26,605 nucleotides of DNA from Klebsormidium nitens (GCA_000708835.1 DF237822.1:1-26605), one strand, 5' to 3'. Shown: positions 11,501-22,000, numbered from the stretch's first letter. Numbers and translations: made by a program. The notes: generated by a model not told the origin, from the sequence alone.

Positions 11501-12798
11501 GAGCCTCCCCCGCGGCAGCGGCTACGGCGGCGCGCGTGCGTCGCTGGATGCTCTGGAGCATGTTGTAGAAGCCATTGATGCGAGAGCGGGACGTGACGGC
11601 GGACCCCAGCTGCAGGCCCGCCAGAGCGTCCTCCTGGACAGCCAGCACCTCAGCGGGGGGGCGGCCCCCTAGGGCAGCCACCAGTACGGCCACTAGCCCC
11701 CGGCTGAGCTCGCTGTCGCTGTCGCCCCCCAGCTGGACCAGGCCAGCATCATCCAGACACACTGTCACGTAGACCTGCGAAGAGGGGTCCACCGTGATAT
11801 GAGTCTCAATGTAGATTGAAAGTAATGGGCTTCCATAAGGGCTGAATCTCAGCTTGTGAAACCCTAAAGCGCCTAAACCCTAAACCCCCAGCATGATCTT
11901 GAAAATACTATGATGAATGTTTCAGGGGATTGCTCAGAAAACTTCAAGCACCTTTAACGCGTAACCCTGGACCTGCACCACCTAGCAACGAAAAACCATC
12001 AGATGTCGGGAATCGATTATCAGTCCGGCTGCAAGCTGCAGACTCCTGACTTGTCACGTATTCTGAAAGGCCAGCTGATCAGAGAACAACCAGAACCCAA
12101 ACTCCACTTGTCAGTCCTGAGACACCCCTTCAACCAACTAACATCCAGTCTCCTTGCGATGGATGCACTAGAAGTGGAGCAAAGACGTCGCACGAGGTAA
12201 GCTGTGGCCACCACAGTGATCAAGAGCCCCCTCTCCTGCCCCCTGCCCGCCCCACCTGTGCGGTGCAGCCCATGACCCTGTTGTCCGCCGTCTTGTCCCC
12301 CTCCCCCAACCGCGGCAGCCCCGCCGCATACTGCAGCAGCAGCCGGTACTTGCTCTGCCCGTCCGCCAGTGCCTCAAACCTTCGCCGCACCTCCTCCAGC
12401 CCCCACCCGCCCGTTTCAGTCACCACGTCCTGCACCACGCTGACTGCTGCGCGCACCTGCCGCCGCTCCCGCGCTGTGGCCCCTATGCTCCCCCGCTGCT
12501 TCCGACCCCCCTCCCTGCCTGCCTGTCCCTCAGCCCTGGCGAACGCCGGGCGAGTGGACTGGGGCCGCTGGCTGGAAGCGTCAGGGTGCCAGCTGGTCCC
12601 AAAAAAATCGCTCCTCGGCAGCTCCTTGCCGCAACGGCAAAAGAGAGGCCCACGCCTGGGTATTTTAAGAGGGCTGGGGCTGCTGGCCAGCGCCGCTGGC
12701 CTGGCTGGCTTGCCCCTCGCCTGACCCTGCCCATGGAGCACTTGGCCATCAGGCAGCAAGTGAGGGAAGCTGGCAGCAGATCTGGTGGCCACCTCCAT
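8591..12798 (-). CDS. QS: Quinolinate synthase, SufE-NadA fusion, plastid type
   Basis: Exons 12798-12256, 11774-10917, 10312-10133, 9826-9326, 9054-8893 and 8668-8591 give 773 residues; all five introns are phase 0. The enzyme condenses iminoaspartate with dihydroxyacetone phosphate to quinolinate, the first committed intermediate of NAD synthesis from aspartate in plants. Residues 1 to about 115 look like a plastid transit peptide and linker. A SufE domain follows with RVMGCTAQ; C178 is the expected cysteine that stimulates sulfur transfer. The NadA part contains IGVVAHFYMDPQVQG, HISDSLVMAD, IGCSLAE (C407), TITCTSSNVV (C456), DGACMVHDMFG (C531), HFEVPGEMF and GGCASCPYMK (C690). By comparison with bacterial NadA, C407, C531 and C690 are the likely 4Fe-4S ligands. 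The C-terminus continues through HMRHFQ to a short last exon ending GRQGPL. It is about 50 residues longer than the Arabidopsis protein, mostly at the N-terminus. An ATG 22 codons upstream (12864) is possible but lies too near the predicted transcription start. Confidence 0.95.
11859..11886. promoter_or_regulatory. Two telo-box-like AAACCCTAA motifs in QS intron 1
   Basis: The plus strand carries AAACCCTAA at 11859-11867 and TAAACCCTAAACCC at 11874-11886, inside the first intron of the quinolinate synthase gene. Such AAACCCTAA boxes are known in plants as regulatory motifs near transcription starts and also as short interstitial telomere repeats. Whether they act on this gene cannot be seen from sequence. 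Confidence 0.5.
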
Positions 12799-13155
12799 TT
12801 CTTGCACACCAGCACTGAACAGGACCTTTGTGTCTATGGGCTCAGATCTGTTGTTGATCAGCACTCGCGGGGGACTCCCTCCACCTCGTGCTGTTTATAA
12901 AGACAATAAAGACAAAAGCCCCTTCTCAATGGAAGGAAGCGTCTTTTCATGCCAAATCTGGAAGGAAATGCTGCCGTAGGGCTCCTCAGATTTGCAAAAC
13001 CTGCGTCTCTATTATTCTAAGTAGGTAGTGTGTTGCTGTTGATAAACTGTGCTCAGAGCTTTCTGCACTTTCCAGCTGCCTTCATGTAGGTAGGTACCTA
13101 TTAGTATGGGCCCTCCTTGGCTCTTCTGTTGACAGCTAGGCTTTCCTGAGGCTCA
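12799..13155. other. QS upstream region
   Basis: Apart from the TATA-like box, I see no gene or repeat in this stretch. It lies between the quinolinate synthase start codon and the left end of the first inverted-repeat element, and presumably contains the QS promoter. A TAGGTAGGTACC run lies near 13087. Confidence 0.4.
12893..12901 (-). promoter_or_regulatory. TATA-like box for the quinolinate synthase gene
   Basis: Read on the minus strand this is TTTATAAAC, about 95 bases before the chosen start codon at 12798. Initiation roughly 30 bases downstream would fall near 12868, leaving a leader of about 70 bases. This supports the ATG at 12798, because the ATG at 12864 would sit almost at the cap. 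Assignment rests on motif and spacing alone. Confidence 0.45.
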
Positions 13156-13703
13156 GGGGCGATTCGCACCGGGGCAATTTTGCAGATCAGATTGGACCTC
13201 TTATCTGATCTGAAAGTTTCTCAGATCAAATAAGCCAATCTGATCTGCGCATAACCCGGGTAGCTTTCAGATAAGCGAAACTGCGCCGTTTTCCAGATCA
13301 GATAAGCACAAGTCAGATTGGAAGCCAGGAAAAGCTTCCAATTTGCACTTCGACGATAAAAGTGTCGATTGTACTGGTGCACGCATGATGTACACAGGGT
13401 GTACTGAGAAGGTACACAACTTTGCCTTGGCCGAGTACAAAAATGTACTCTAAAATGGACCCCCCACCTATCCTTTTAGCTCTACAGGCAAAGTCGTCTC
13501 GTCGTTTTGCTTTCTCAGATTCGACTTGAATCCGCAGAGCAATCTGGCCTCATATGCGAACGTTGCGCAAATTGAATCCGCGAATCTGCGCATATGTGCG
13601 AATGCTCCAACTTTCAGATCCACCAATCTGCGCTTATGTGCGAATGAATTTCAGATTCGTTATCTGGAAAGTTGGCCTTATCTGCCTGGGTGCGAATCGC
13701 CCC
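13156..13703. mobile_element. Non-autonomous element with GGGGCGATTCGCACC inverted ends
   Basis: The sequence starts GGGGCGATTCGCACC at 13156 and ends with its exact reverse complement at 13703. Both ends are flanked by TCA (13153-13155 and 13704-13706), a possible 3-bp target duplication. A GC-rich start of this kind plus a 3-bp duplication resembles PIF/Harbinger (Tourist-like) miniature elements. The interior of about 0.5 kb has no transposase. It is crowded with related words such as CAGATCAGAT, CAGATAAG, AATCTGATCTG and CATATGTGCGAAT, in both orientations, suggesting internal subrepeats. The family assignment is tentative; the inverted ends are seen directly. Confidence 0.6.
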
Positions 13704-13798
13704 TCAGTGATGTGGATCAGTGACAGTGAAGGAGGCGATGTCCTAGCTAATGTCGAACCTTCCCATCCTCGTGGCGACCACGGAACCGATCTTTCTGC

Positions 13799-14120
13799 TA
13801 CAGCAGTTTCGGGGCAGGCTTCCCGGTTGCGTTCTATAGATAGGGTGTATATAACTTACGCTAAATTTAGTCTAAGTTTAGTTGCGTTACCAGACCAATT
13901 GACGTCATAGATGAGACCAATATTGATACGTGGCAAAGACTCGGCGCGTCAGATGGGCCCTGAGCAGCGGATCTACGGCTCGGTGCTCACCTTGGTTTTA
14001 AATGACGTCAAAGCAAAAGCTAAAACTTAGACTAAATAGCCTAAACACAGACTAGAATTAGACCCTAAATACACCCTATCTATCGAACGCAACCGGGAAG
14101 CCTGCCCCGAAACTGCTGTA
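13799..14120. mobile_element. MITE-like element with 50-bp inverted repeats and TA flanks
   Basis: The 50 bases at 13801-13850 reappear inverted at 14069-14118 with a single mismatch (T against G in the GTTCTATAG/GTTCGATAG stretch). Each end begins CAGCAGTTTCGGGGCAGG and is flanked by TA (13799-13800 and 14119-14120), as expected of Tc1/mariner-like or Stowaway-like insertions. The interior of about 220 bases has no coding capacity, but carries partly inverted CTAAATTTAGTCTAAG-type sequence just inside the ends. The near-identity of the arms suggests either a fairly recent insertion or selection for pairing. No transposase is present, so it would depend on one supplied elsewhere. Confidence 0.75.
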
Positions 14121-14154
14121 CCAAGTCGCCGCGCCGTGATGCAGATTCGGTAAC

Positions 14155-14390
14155 GGCTCCGTTACCATTCAGTGGGTATGAACAGTCTGGCACACCGGGC
14201 TGATCAGCTGCAGCACCGGGACTAGCACACCGACAAACGAAAGGGGAATCCTCGCCCCTTCCGCAGCGGATGGCCGGGTTCGAGAATCGAACAACACGAC
14301 CTTTCGGTCCAACCCCTTTTAGTGTGCTAGGTTAAGCACGACGCTCAACCAACTGAGCTAGCCCGAGGAGGCTCCGTTACCATTCAGTGG
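14155..14390 (-). mobile_element. tRNA-like retroposon flanked by a 21-bp direct repeat
   Basis: An exact 21-bp direct repeat beginning GGCTCCGTTACC occurs at 14155-14175 and 14370-14390 and encloses 194 bases. On the minus strand the insert begins with a tRNA-like head: an A box TAGCTCAGTTGGTTGAGC (from about 14357 downward), a hairpin GGACC-GAAA-GGTC, and a B box GTTCGATTC. The A-to-B spacing is about 23 bases longer than in a standard tRNA, and neither the acceptor nor the T stem pairs properly, so this is not a working tRNA. Pol III boxes plus a long target duplication fit a SINE moved by LINE machinery. There is no A-tail at the far end near 14176. Alternatives are a retroposed intron-containing tRNA pseudogene or a tandem duplication. 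Confidence 0.6.
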
Positions 14391-14696
14391 CCCGCAGGAT
14401 CGAGTCCGCAACCAATTAAGGACAAGGGTCCGAACTAGCATGAGGAGGAGCTATCTTTAAGGAGCTGCAGCGCAATGGTGCCCATCTGTGCACAGCATGC
14501 ATTGCGATTTGCACATGCCTTGATGAACCATATTTTGAAATTTGAGACGCAGTGGCGGCTGAGGGTGCGGCTACCACTAGACTTGATGCCACCTTTGATG
14601 GTAGACCCTTCCGTCCTCCAGAATGTGGCATACATTGAGGTCCTGACTTCGAGGCACTGGTGATTGTTTGTTGGTTGAGTTGACGAAGTACTGGCG
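14391..14696. other. Upstream region of the L2 gene
   Basis: This stretch runs from the retroposon's right-hand direct repeat to the start codon of the ribosomal protein L2 gene. It should hold the 5' untranslated region and perhaps part of the promoter. I see no TATA box or other clear signal. Confidence 0.35.
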
Positions 14697-17427
14697 ATGG
14701 CTTTGCGGCGCGCGCTCCTTTCATTGAAGGCACCCAGCTTTCACGCGCCATCTCGGGCATTGACGAGCAGTCACATGATTGCTGATTTGTCTCTTGATCG
14801 AGACATTGCCGAGGAAAGTGGTTGCAGTGAAGCGCAGGAAAGGTAAGTAAAAAGCAAATATGTCGGTCCCTGCATCACCGCTGTGCACCACTTGCTGCTG
14901 AATCCACTGGCACCCACCGCTACGATTGTTGATCCAATGAAGTTCAAGAGAATTCGACCAAAGGTGAGACGGGAGATTGGAGCCCACAAAAGGATTGAAA
15001 ACTTCAGTTGTAGACATATGAAGCTGGCCACATTGGTGGGAACCTCATGTGTTGGGAACTCAGCAATCAAGGCCACTCGACAGGGTGTGCGAGTGCACTT
15101 TCTTCTCATCAGCGGCAGTTCTGTTTACACCTCCTCCCACTGATCCTTGCTTTTCCTTCAGGCCTGCCTGTGCACCCAGCTCTGAAGCGCCCTCCACATC
15201 GTACACTCCGTCTCCGCCCTTCCCGCTGTTCCACTTGCACCGGGCAGCATTCCACCATGCTGTAGTGCACGCCGCGCCCGAGGCAGCTGCGCTGAGCTCT
15301 GGCGTGTCTCCGAGTGCCCTGGCGTCCATGGTGGCAGCGGGTCAGCAAATGAAGTCAGGGGGGACAGGCGGGGGGGGCACAACTCCAGGCACCAAGAACG
15401 GCCTCTGGAGGGGCGAACCTATGAAGCAGCTCACCATTGGGCTCAAGGTGAGGCGCGGCGTCAACGTGGCGCGCAATTGGGCGGTAGGAACGGAGGTGCA
15501 TCTGTGATTGGGAGACTTGTTGCCACTGTATTCATAGCTTTTTGCCAGGATCTAGCCCAGGGCAGTGTGTTCCAAACTTCGCGTGGGAGAGCTGATGAAC
15601 CTGAAGAAGGGTCGATAGCAGCAGAAGGCAAGGACTCTGTTGAAGTCAGGGGGAGATAAGGATAATCTCCCCTCTCTTTTTGGCTCTGTTTGTCCTTCCG
15701 CAGATCCTTCTGGTTCTTGTCATGCAACGCGTTTTGCTGTTTCTAGAGTCCCGTCAGTGGACGCACAGTCGATCGAACACAAGGGCATACCAACGCCCAA
15801 CAATACCAGCGACCTACGGAAACGAATATGGCTTGGCCAGCCGCTTTTGACATAGAAATGGGGCGATGAAAGTCAAATACCCGAACCTGGAGCGTGCTAT
15901 CTGTTGCCCCATGTTGAACGAGCACTGACCGGCACTTCGCCATCCAACCTGCGGACGTGCCCCACCCCCCGGCAATCGGAGGTCCGGGCGTTTGTAAGCG
16001 AGAGGCCGGAACGAACTGGTATCAATATTGCATTTCTTTACATGTACATGTACAGCGGATTCAGCGGTCTGACGTCATTCAGATGCACCAGCGATAGCAA
16101 CCTGGCGGAGAACTGGGAGTAAGCAGAGCAAACGACCGCTCGAGCGGGTCAGAGCATTGGAAGTCCCTTATGATCCTTGTGATCCCTTGATGAATCTTGC
16201 CTTCCCTTGCACTGTAGCGCATCGGGGGCCGCAATAACACGGGTCGCACCACCATCTGGCACCGCGGCGGGGGCCACAAGCGGCTATACCGCGTGATTGA
16301 CTTCAAGCGGCAGGGCCCGCTGGTGAACGACGTGCCAGCGATGGTGCAGCGCATCGAGTACGACCCCAACCGCAATGCGCACATTGCTCTCATTCGCTAC
16401 GTCAGCGGGCACGTGGCGTACATCCTGGCGCCAGAGGGGCTGGCGGCGGGGGACCCGGTCATGGCGGGGCAGCACGTGGACATCAAGCCGGGGAATGCGC
16501 TGCCCCTTGGAAACATACCCAGGTGGGGTGTCAGGCACGGCGGCCACAAACGGACAAAGACCAGCGAGCGCGTTCCTGCCAAGAAGCGTAACAAGGGAGC
16601 GTGCCTTGCGGTGTTCGTACTCGTCCAACAGATCGTTTCGTTATTCTTGTCGCTCTACCTGGCTCGCTCTACCCTGTCCAGTTCCTGGTCCTGTGAGCAT
16701 GCAGGGCCTGTCGTGCCTTCCTAGCTACAGCAAGGGTGGCTTCCTGATGACTCCGTCTGCTGTGCAGGGGTACTGTGATCCACAACATCGAGCTGACCCC
16801 CGGGCGAGGCGGGCAGCTGGTGCGGGCGGCTGGGGCGTCCGCGCAGCTCATTGGCCAAGTGGACCGCTACTCCCAGGTCAGCCCCGCTTGACGAACTGGG
16901 AAGGAGGCCAACTGTGCAGATTGGCCAACGTCTTAGCCCCGCTTGTTCCGTCCAATCAAATGCGGATGCAGCACTGATTGACTGTTTCATCCCTCTGGTA
17001 ACGCGGCATATCCTGAAAGCTTAGCTGGAGTTGTCCTCCACGAACGTGCATGTAAGCGGCCCGTTTTGGCAGAGTAGATGTTTATCTGCAAGCCCGTCCG
17101 CAGGTCCGGCTTCAGAGCGGGGAGATGCGCATGATCCTGGCCAAGTGCATGGCCACGGTGGGCAGTGTGTCGAACGCCAACTACCACAACATCAGTTGGG
17201 GCAAGGCCGGCAAGTCGCGCTGGCTGGGGTGGCGACCAACGGTGCGCGGTGTGGCCATGAACCCTGTGGACCATCCCCACGGAGGTGGTGAGGGTAAGAC
17301 GTCGGGGGGGCGGAAGGGCAGCATGTCGCCTTGGGCGAAACCGGCAAAGGGGGGCAAGACGAGAAACAAGAAGAAGGCCAGCACAAAGCTGATCATGTCG
17401 CGACGGAAAAAGCTGTCAGCAAGGTAG
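14697..17427 (+). CDS. Organellar ribosomal protein uL2, probably mitochondrial
   Basis: Exons 14697-14842, 15162-15447, 16218-16522, 16768-16876 and 17104-17427 give 389 residues. The protein binds 23S-type rRNA in the large subunit near the peptidyl transferase centre. The bacterial-type L2 body begins near residue 130 (LTIGLK, then [22 protein letters not shown]). It continues through [45 protein letters not shown] and [16 protein letters not shown], and includes the hallmark [18 protein letters not shown] (about 334-351). The tail is basic. Residues 1-30 ([20 protein letters not shown]) are rich in Arg, Ser and Ala without acids, like a mitochondrial presequence. Plastid L2 is normally plastid-encoded in green plants, so a mitochondrial product transferred to the nucleus is the better guess. 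A Pro/Ser/Ala-rich linker of about 70 residues separates presequence and L2 body. Exon 1 ends AG and exon 2 supplies G, completing an Arg codon. Confidence 0.92.
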
Positions 17428-19028
17428 TGCCATCCAGAACCTTGGCTTCGATACATCCAGCCTTGTGTAGACTACATGAGGGACGAGTTCGTAGGTATCT
17501 GCCTAGCCTGCTCGAGCAGCTCGTAAGGTTTATGCTTGAACCTGCTTGCTGCAGTCGCTTAAGTTGTCGCTTTTATGATGGCACAACTTGAAGTTGGCAC
17601 ATCGTATTACCATCACCTTGAAGCAAGGAAAGTACTCCACCAATCAGCTAACTAGTGTGCATCGATATTATTAGCCGGCGCTAACTTCAGCTAGCTAGCC
17701 TAGTCGAAATCAACCGTGATGGAGTCAGGATATATCTGCTAAGTTGTGTTCCGAGCTTCGTTGAACCTGGATACTGCCCATTGTGACGCGCCTTAAGCTA
17801 GTGTTCCGTGCGGGCCATTGGCTGAAGCTTGAAGTATTTTCTTGCCCCTGCTCAGTCAATCCGATGCAAGTGCAATGATGTCGCTAACATGCATCGACAG
17901 CAAAAGGGGTGGCCCGGCCTCTTTTACTGAGCTGATCGAAACTTAAGCACTCCTGTGAGTGAGGCCCGGGGCCTCTGTATATGTATATTGAAAATTCCCA
18001 ACTTCTATAATTTAAAGACAGCCAAAAGTTATTAAATAGAGCTATTTTGTATACATTGAATCATGAACTGTATGAAGCATGGAAGATCCGAATCAAACGT
18101 ACGATCGATAAATCTAATTGACTCGCATGTTCTTCAGATCATTCTTGCTATATAGCTTCCTACCTTGGTTTCCTTGAGGAAACGTACCATAAGAGGACGG
18201 TCGGAATTGGCTTCGCGAAGATCCGGATCTGCTCATGCATATGCTCAGTGTACGTATGCAGTCGGACATGCAGGCTGCGCGCTTAATTTATACAATCGAT
18301 GAACATGCACCAGCTAGCTACATGCATGTACGTTCACGCAATATATTTATAATTTAATTGAATCATTATGTGCATATATTGAATGAATGATCATTTCGAT
18401 CAAATTCCTTAACATGTCGGAAGATGGGAATTGACGCGGTCATGGACAATGATGTAATTGGACATGTGTTGGAATTAGTACGTGGAATGCATGAGGGCGG
18501 CCCGGCCCGTAGCTAGCTATATTAAACTTAGCTACCGGTATATAGGCGGCACCAACGTAATAACGGGGAGTCCGACCGCGACTTGACGGTCCTACTTAGT
18601 GAGGAGCTCATCGATCATGTTGCAGTGCATCTACCTTATATATTGCCATGCTGCCATGCAAAATTCCGAGTCAATTCCAGTAGCTAGTTAAAACTAAGCA
18701 TGGGATTTCCGATTTATCCTATATCACTGGCAGCCCAGGCTCGGAGTGACCGTCACGTACCCACGGTCAGTGACTCAGTGACCGGCGCGGCCGCGTTTAA
18801 GAATCTAGCTAGAACCCTAAAATCCAAAACCCTCGAGTCTGAGAGCCTGAACTCTAAAGCCCAATGTAAAACCCTTAAACCTCCGAAAGTGCTAACGTCG
18901 AACCAAGTTAGGGTTTTTGCGAGCTCTGGAAGAAAAGCAATCTGGCAAGAATGCCAAGCAAGATGTTCTAACTTCTGGTCAGAAAGCTGGCCCAGCTAGA
19001 TGCGCACCCCTTTGGTGGCAATTGCAGG
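17428..19028. other. AT-rich intergenic block, no gene recognised
   Basis: This region of about 1.6 kb separates the L2 and protease genes, both on the plus strand. From about 17640 to 18700 it is AT-rich, with repeated AGCTAGCT, TATATA and ATGCAT words interspersed with GC-rich clusters such as GGCGGCCCGGCCC at about 18495. A TACCGGTATATAGGCGG string near 18533 closely resembles TACCGGTATAGGCGG near 26034. A short open frame at 18700-18999 has no recognisable family and overlaps telo-box-like sequence. I found no RNA gene. Confidence 0.45.
18812..18916. promoter_or_regulatory. Degenerate telo-box cluster upstream of the protease gene
   Basis: AACCCTAAAA at about 18813, AAAACCCTCGAG, AAAACCCTTAAACC at about 18868 and TTAGGGTTTTT at about 18908 form a loose cluster 110-220 bases before the predicted protease start. 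In plants AAACCCTAA boxes often sit near transcription starts. These could equally be remnants of interstitial telomere repeats. Confidence 0.4.
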
Positions 19029-22000
19029 ATGGCTTGCGTCCAACCCGCCTGTCTGGGGGCTGCGTGTGGGCCAACCCTAGGGGGGTGGGCCCAGCGTGAC
19101 GCTGTTGGCGGAGCAGGGCGAACCGTCCCGGCAGAAGCACTCAGACCGCGCAATGCGGGTGGTAATGGCATTTGCTGCACAGCTTCCTCCTGGTGGAATG
19201 AGCAGGAATACAAGCACTGTCACAGAGCTAGGCAATGGCGCCAAAGTAAATTCTTAGGAGCTGGTTGTGGGCACCATCAGCAGAATGCAGCTTTCCTACC
19301 ACCACCCACCTCACTTCAACAACTTCGTCACAGCCCTTCTGCCTCGCATCTGGCCTCACGAGCTCTTGTAGACCTGCACTGCTCACAATCGTCCAAGTCT
19401 CAACAACACTCTCGCTTTCAGGGCTGGCGTCAGCATTCTCAAAAGAGCAGGTCTGTCGCCGCTCGAGCAGGAGAGGGCGATGCTGAGCGACCAAGCGGGG
19501 AGGACGCTTCCACCAGCAGTACCGATCAGGGGGAGCCTCCGCAGACTTCTGACAGTGCCCGGGGAAGAGACCCCAATGAGCCGGAGGAGCGCTATGGCAA
19601 GGGGCCGTACCCCAACCCATACCCCATTCTGCCTCGCGAGCTGCAGCAGTGGCAGAAGCCAAAGCGCGATGTCCTTCCTGGGTACGAGATACACTACCAT
19701 GAAGACGGGCGGCGCTTCACGGAGGAGGAAGAAGAGGAGTTTGAGCTGCAGCGGAAGCTGGGCGTGGTGGACGCAGCGTACGAAGAATACGACCGCGAGT
19801 GCGCAGAGGCGTTTGCGCGGGGGGACTTTGCGCCCATCCCGCCCCCCCGGCTGATGCGGCTGCCGGCCAAGGTGTCAAACTTGATACAGACTGCCCGGGA
19901 CGGCATGACGTACATGGTGCCAGACGCCAACGTTTATGACCCGGGGATCAGCCTGGAGGACGCGCTGGCCAACATGCGCGCAGCGGTGGGCTACGACGAC
20001 TACCACCAGCAGGGCATCGTCACCGTCACAGGTTCGTACCGCACCACCCCCCCATCGCCCGTGGTGCAAAGCTCTGTGGCAACTTTCTGGGCGTATTCAA
20101 GGTGGACGCCACTGGAAAGCAAGTTTTGAAGAGCCTCTTTGCAGTCCAGACTATGAAAGACTTGACAAGGTTCACGCACTTCTTTGAAGGCAGAATCTGG
20201 AGAAGATACTGATGATACTGATGAAGAGCTTACGTCGATTTACAGATGACTCTGCGACCCGCGCTTGTACAAACAGACTCCAGATTGAACTCGAGCTTGT
20301 TGTGGGTAACACAAGCGCTCTCTCTTCGGTTACTGCCTAGGCGCCTGCCGGCATCCTGACTGGTGCGTGCGTGGTGCAGGGACGCAGGAGCTGTTCAAGA
20401 TGGAGGGGCAGTACACGTGGCTGTTTGAGGTGCGCACGGGGCGCTTCTTTGAGCAGTGGAAGAGCCCCCAGCTGTCGACCAGCCTGGGCTGGAATGGCAA
20501 CCAGAACGCCTCTGTGTGGGACGCCAACATGCAGGGCAAAGTACGCCTGCTCGATCTGGACGACCTTGAGGTGAGCCGCCGCCGCCACCGTGCTGGGGCA
20601 TCGCACTGGAAGGACCACCGCCGGTCATTGTCCGGGTCTGGGTTGCACCGTTCGGCTGCCTCTTCACGAGGGACAAGACAACCAAGGACAATCCTTGCAT
20701 TTTTGGTTGTTATAAAATGAAAACGACAAAAGGAGAATGCAGGGCGTAAGATAACGCACTCCACCAGTGAAGGCAGCCAGGTGGCTGTCTCAGATGCAAA
20801 GGCTGTCCTTGCTTACTCAACTCATCTGGGCTGCCTCTTGCTCCCCTCTGGTGAATTGGCTCTGCACACGGAGCGCTATCAAGGTCCCTGCCAGCCGTTC
20901 AGATTAGATCCTAGCCCTCTTGACCGGGCGCTGCGCACTGATTGCCGTACTTACATGGGGACTTGCAGGTGGTGCATCTGGCGCATTGGGTGCGCAGCGG
21001 GTACTACTTGAACCGAAGCCTGGAGGCCAAGCGGGTCATGACCTTGTCCATCCCCAACTACCAGCCCGAGCCGGGCGAGTTCCTGCTCCGCATCCGCATG
21101 ACCAAAAAAATGGTGAGGCAGTACCCCCATTGTCACTGGTTCTGGCCTGCGGACACCGCTGCAGACGTATGGCGGTTCTGGATCGATTGCTAGGAGCTCC
21201 AGGAGCATTGCAACCTGCTGTAATCCACTCTTCTGGTCGGTGTTGCGAGATTCATCGAGACTAGTACTCGGTTGCCCATGGAAAAGACTCGCCATCATGT
21301 CGAGGCTGCCAGGTCGGTACGTGTGTAGCGGTGAGCACATCAGAGGGTGCTCTCGCATCATTCTCTGGTGCCGTTGGTGGTGGCTGGCGTGCAGATCAAG
21401 GGCACCATCGTGTTTGACCGCGAGACGTGGCTGCCCAAGCGGCTAACCATGAAGGTGTTTGGCACCTGCGAGGAGCGGTGGGAGTTCAACGACTGGCGCA
21501 GGATGAAGGTGAGGTGCGGAACCTGAGGTGGTCGGGCCGGGCTCGTTGGCGGCCCTGTCAGAATCAACCCCGTCAGAACGCAAGAGCTCTGGGCACGGCT
21601 GCCCATACACTTGTTGCAAAGAACACGATTGCGCGGGATACTCTGGTGTGCTCCTGCAGCAGGCCGTGTATCACTTGCCTGGGTCGTTGCACTTGCCGCT
21701 TGGCACTGCAGATTCTGAAGTACTGTTTCGGGATGCCGCTGAGAGAGTCTGCCCGTGGTTTCGCAGCCGGGCCTGGCGTGCCTGCACCCGGTGGAGGTGA
21801 TCAAGGAGCACGTGGGCAGCGCGGGACGCACCGTGCTGCGAGTGGAGACGTTTGAGACGCGGCCGCCGCTGACCCAGGCGGAGGAGAACGAGGAGCTGCC
21901 GTTCGACGTGCCCATCATCCCGTACCAGGTGGCCTCCCCCGAAGACCCTGCGCCGCGCCAGTCCGTCAAGTGGGTCGGCGACGACATCGTCGACGTCCAG

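Noticed and set aside
10974-11672. Plus-strand open frame of 232 residues
   Set aside because: It is exactly antisense to the conserved NadA/SufE exon, a common effect of GC-rich coding DNA.
12796-12864. ATG at 12864 as the start of quinolinate synthase
   Set aside because: It lies about 30 bases from the TATA-like box, so it would be at or before the cap site; the ATG at 12798 begins a more typical transit peptide.
13526-13910. Short plus-strand open frames near the mobile elements
   Set aside because: They consist of element subrepeats and run across an element boundary; no family resemblance.
14268-14366. Functional tRNA gene on the minus strand
   Set aside because: A and B boxes are present, but the acceptor and T stems do not pair and the box spacing is too long; the flanking direct repeat points to a retroposon.
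18700-18999. Plus-strand open frame of 99 residues before the protease gene
   Set aside because: No family resemblance, overlaps degenerate telomere-like words and has no clear splice link to the protease exon.
21711-21766. Extra protease exon beginning ATTCTGAAG after GCACTGCAG
   Set aside because: Reading on from it puts the conserved PGLACLHPVEV stretch out of frame; the acceptor at 21766 joins exon 4 in frame.
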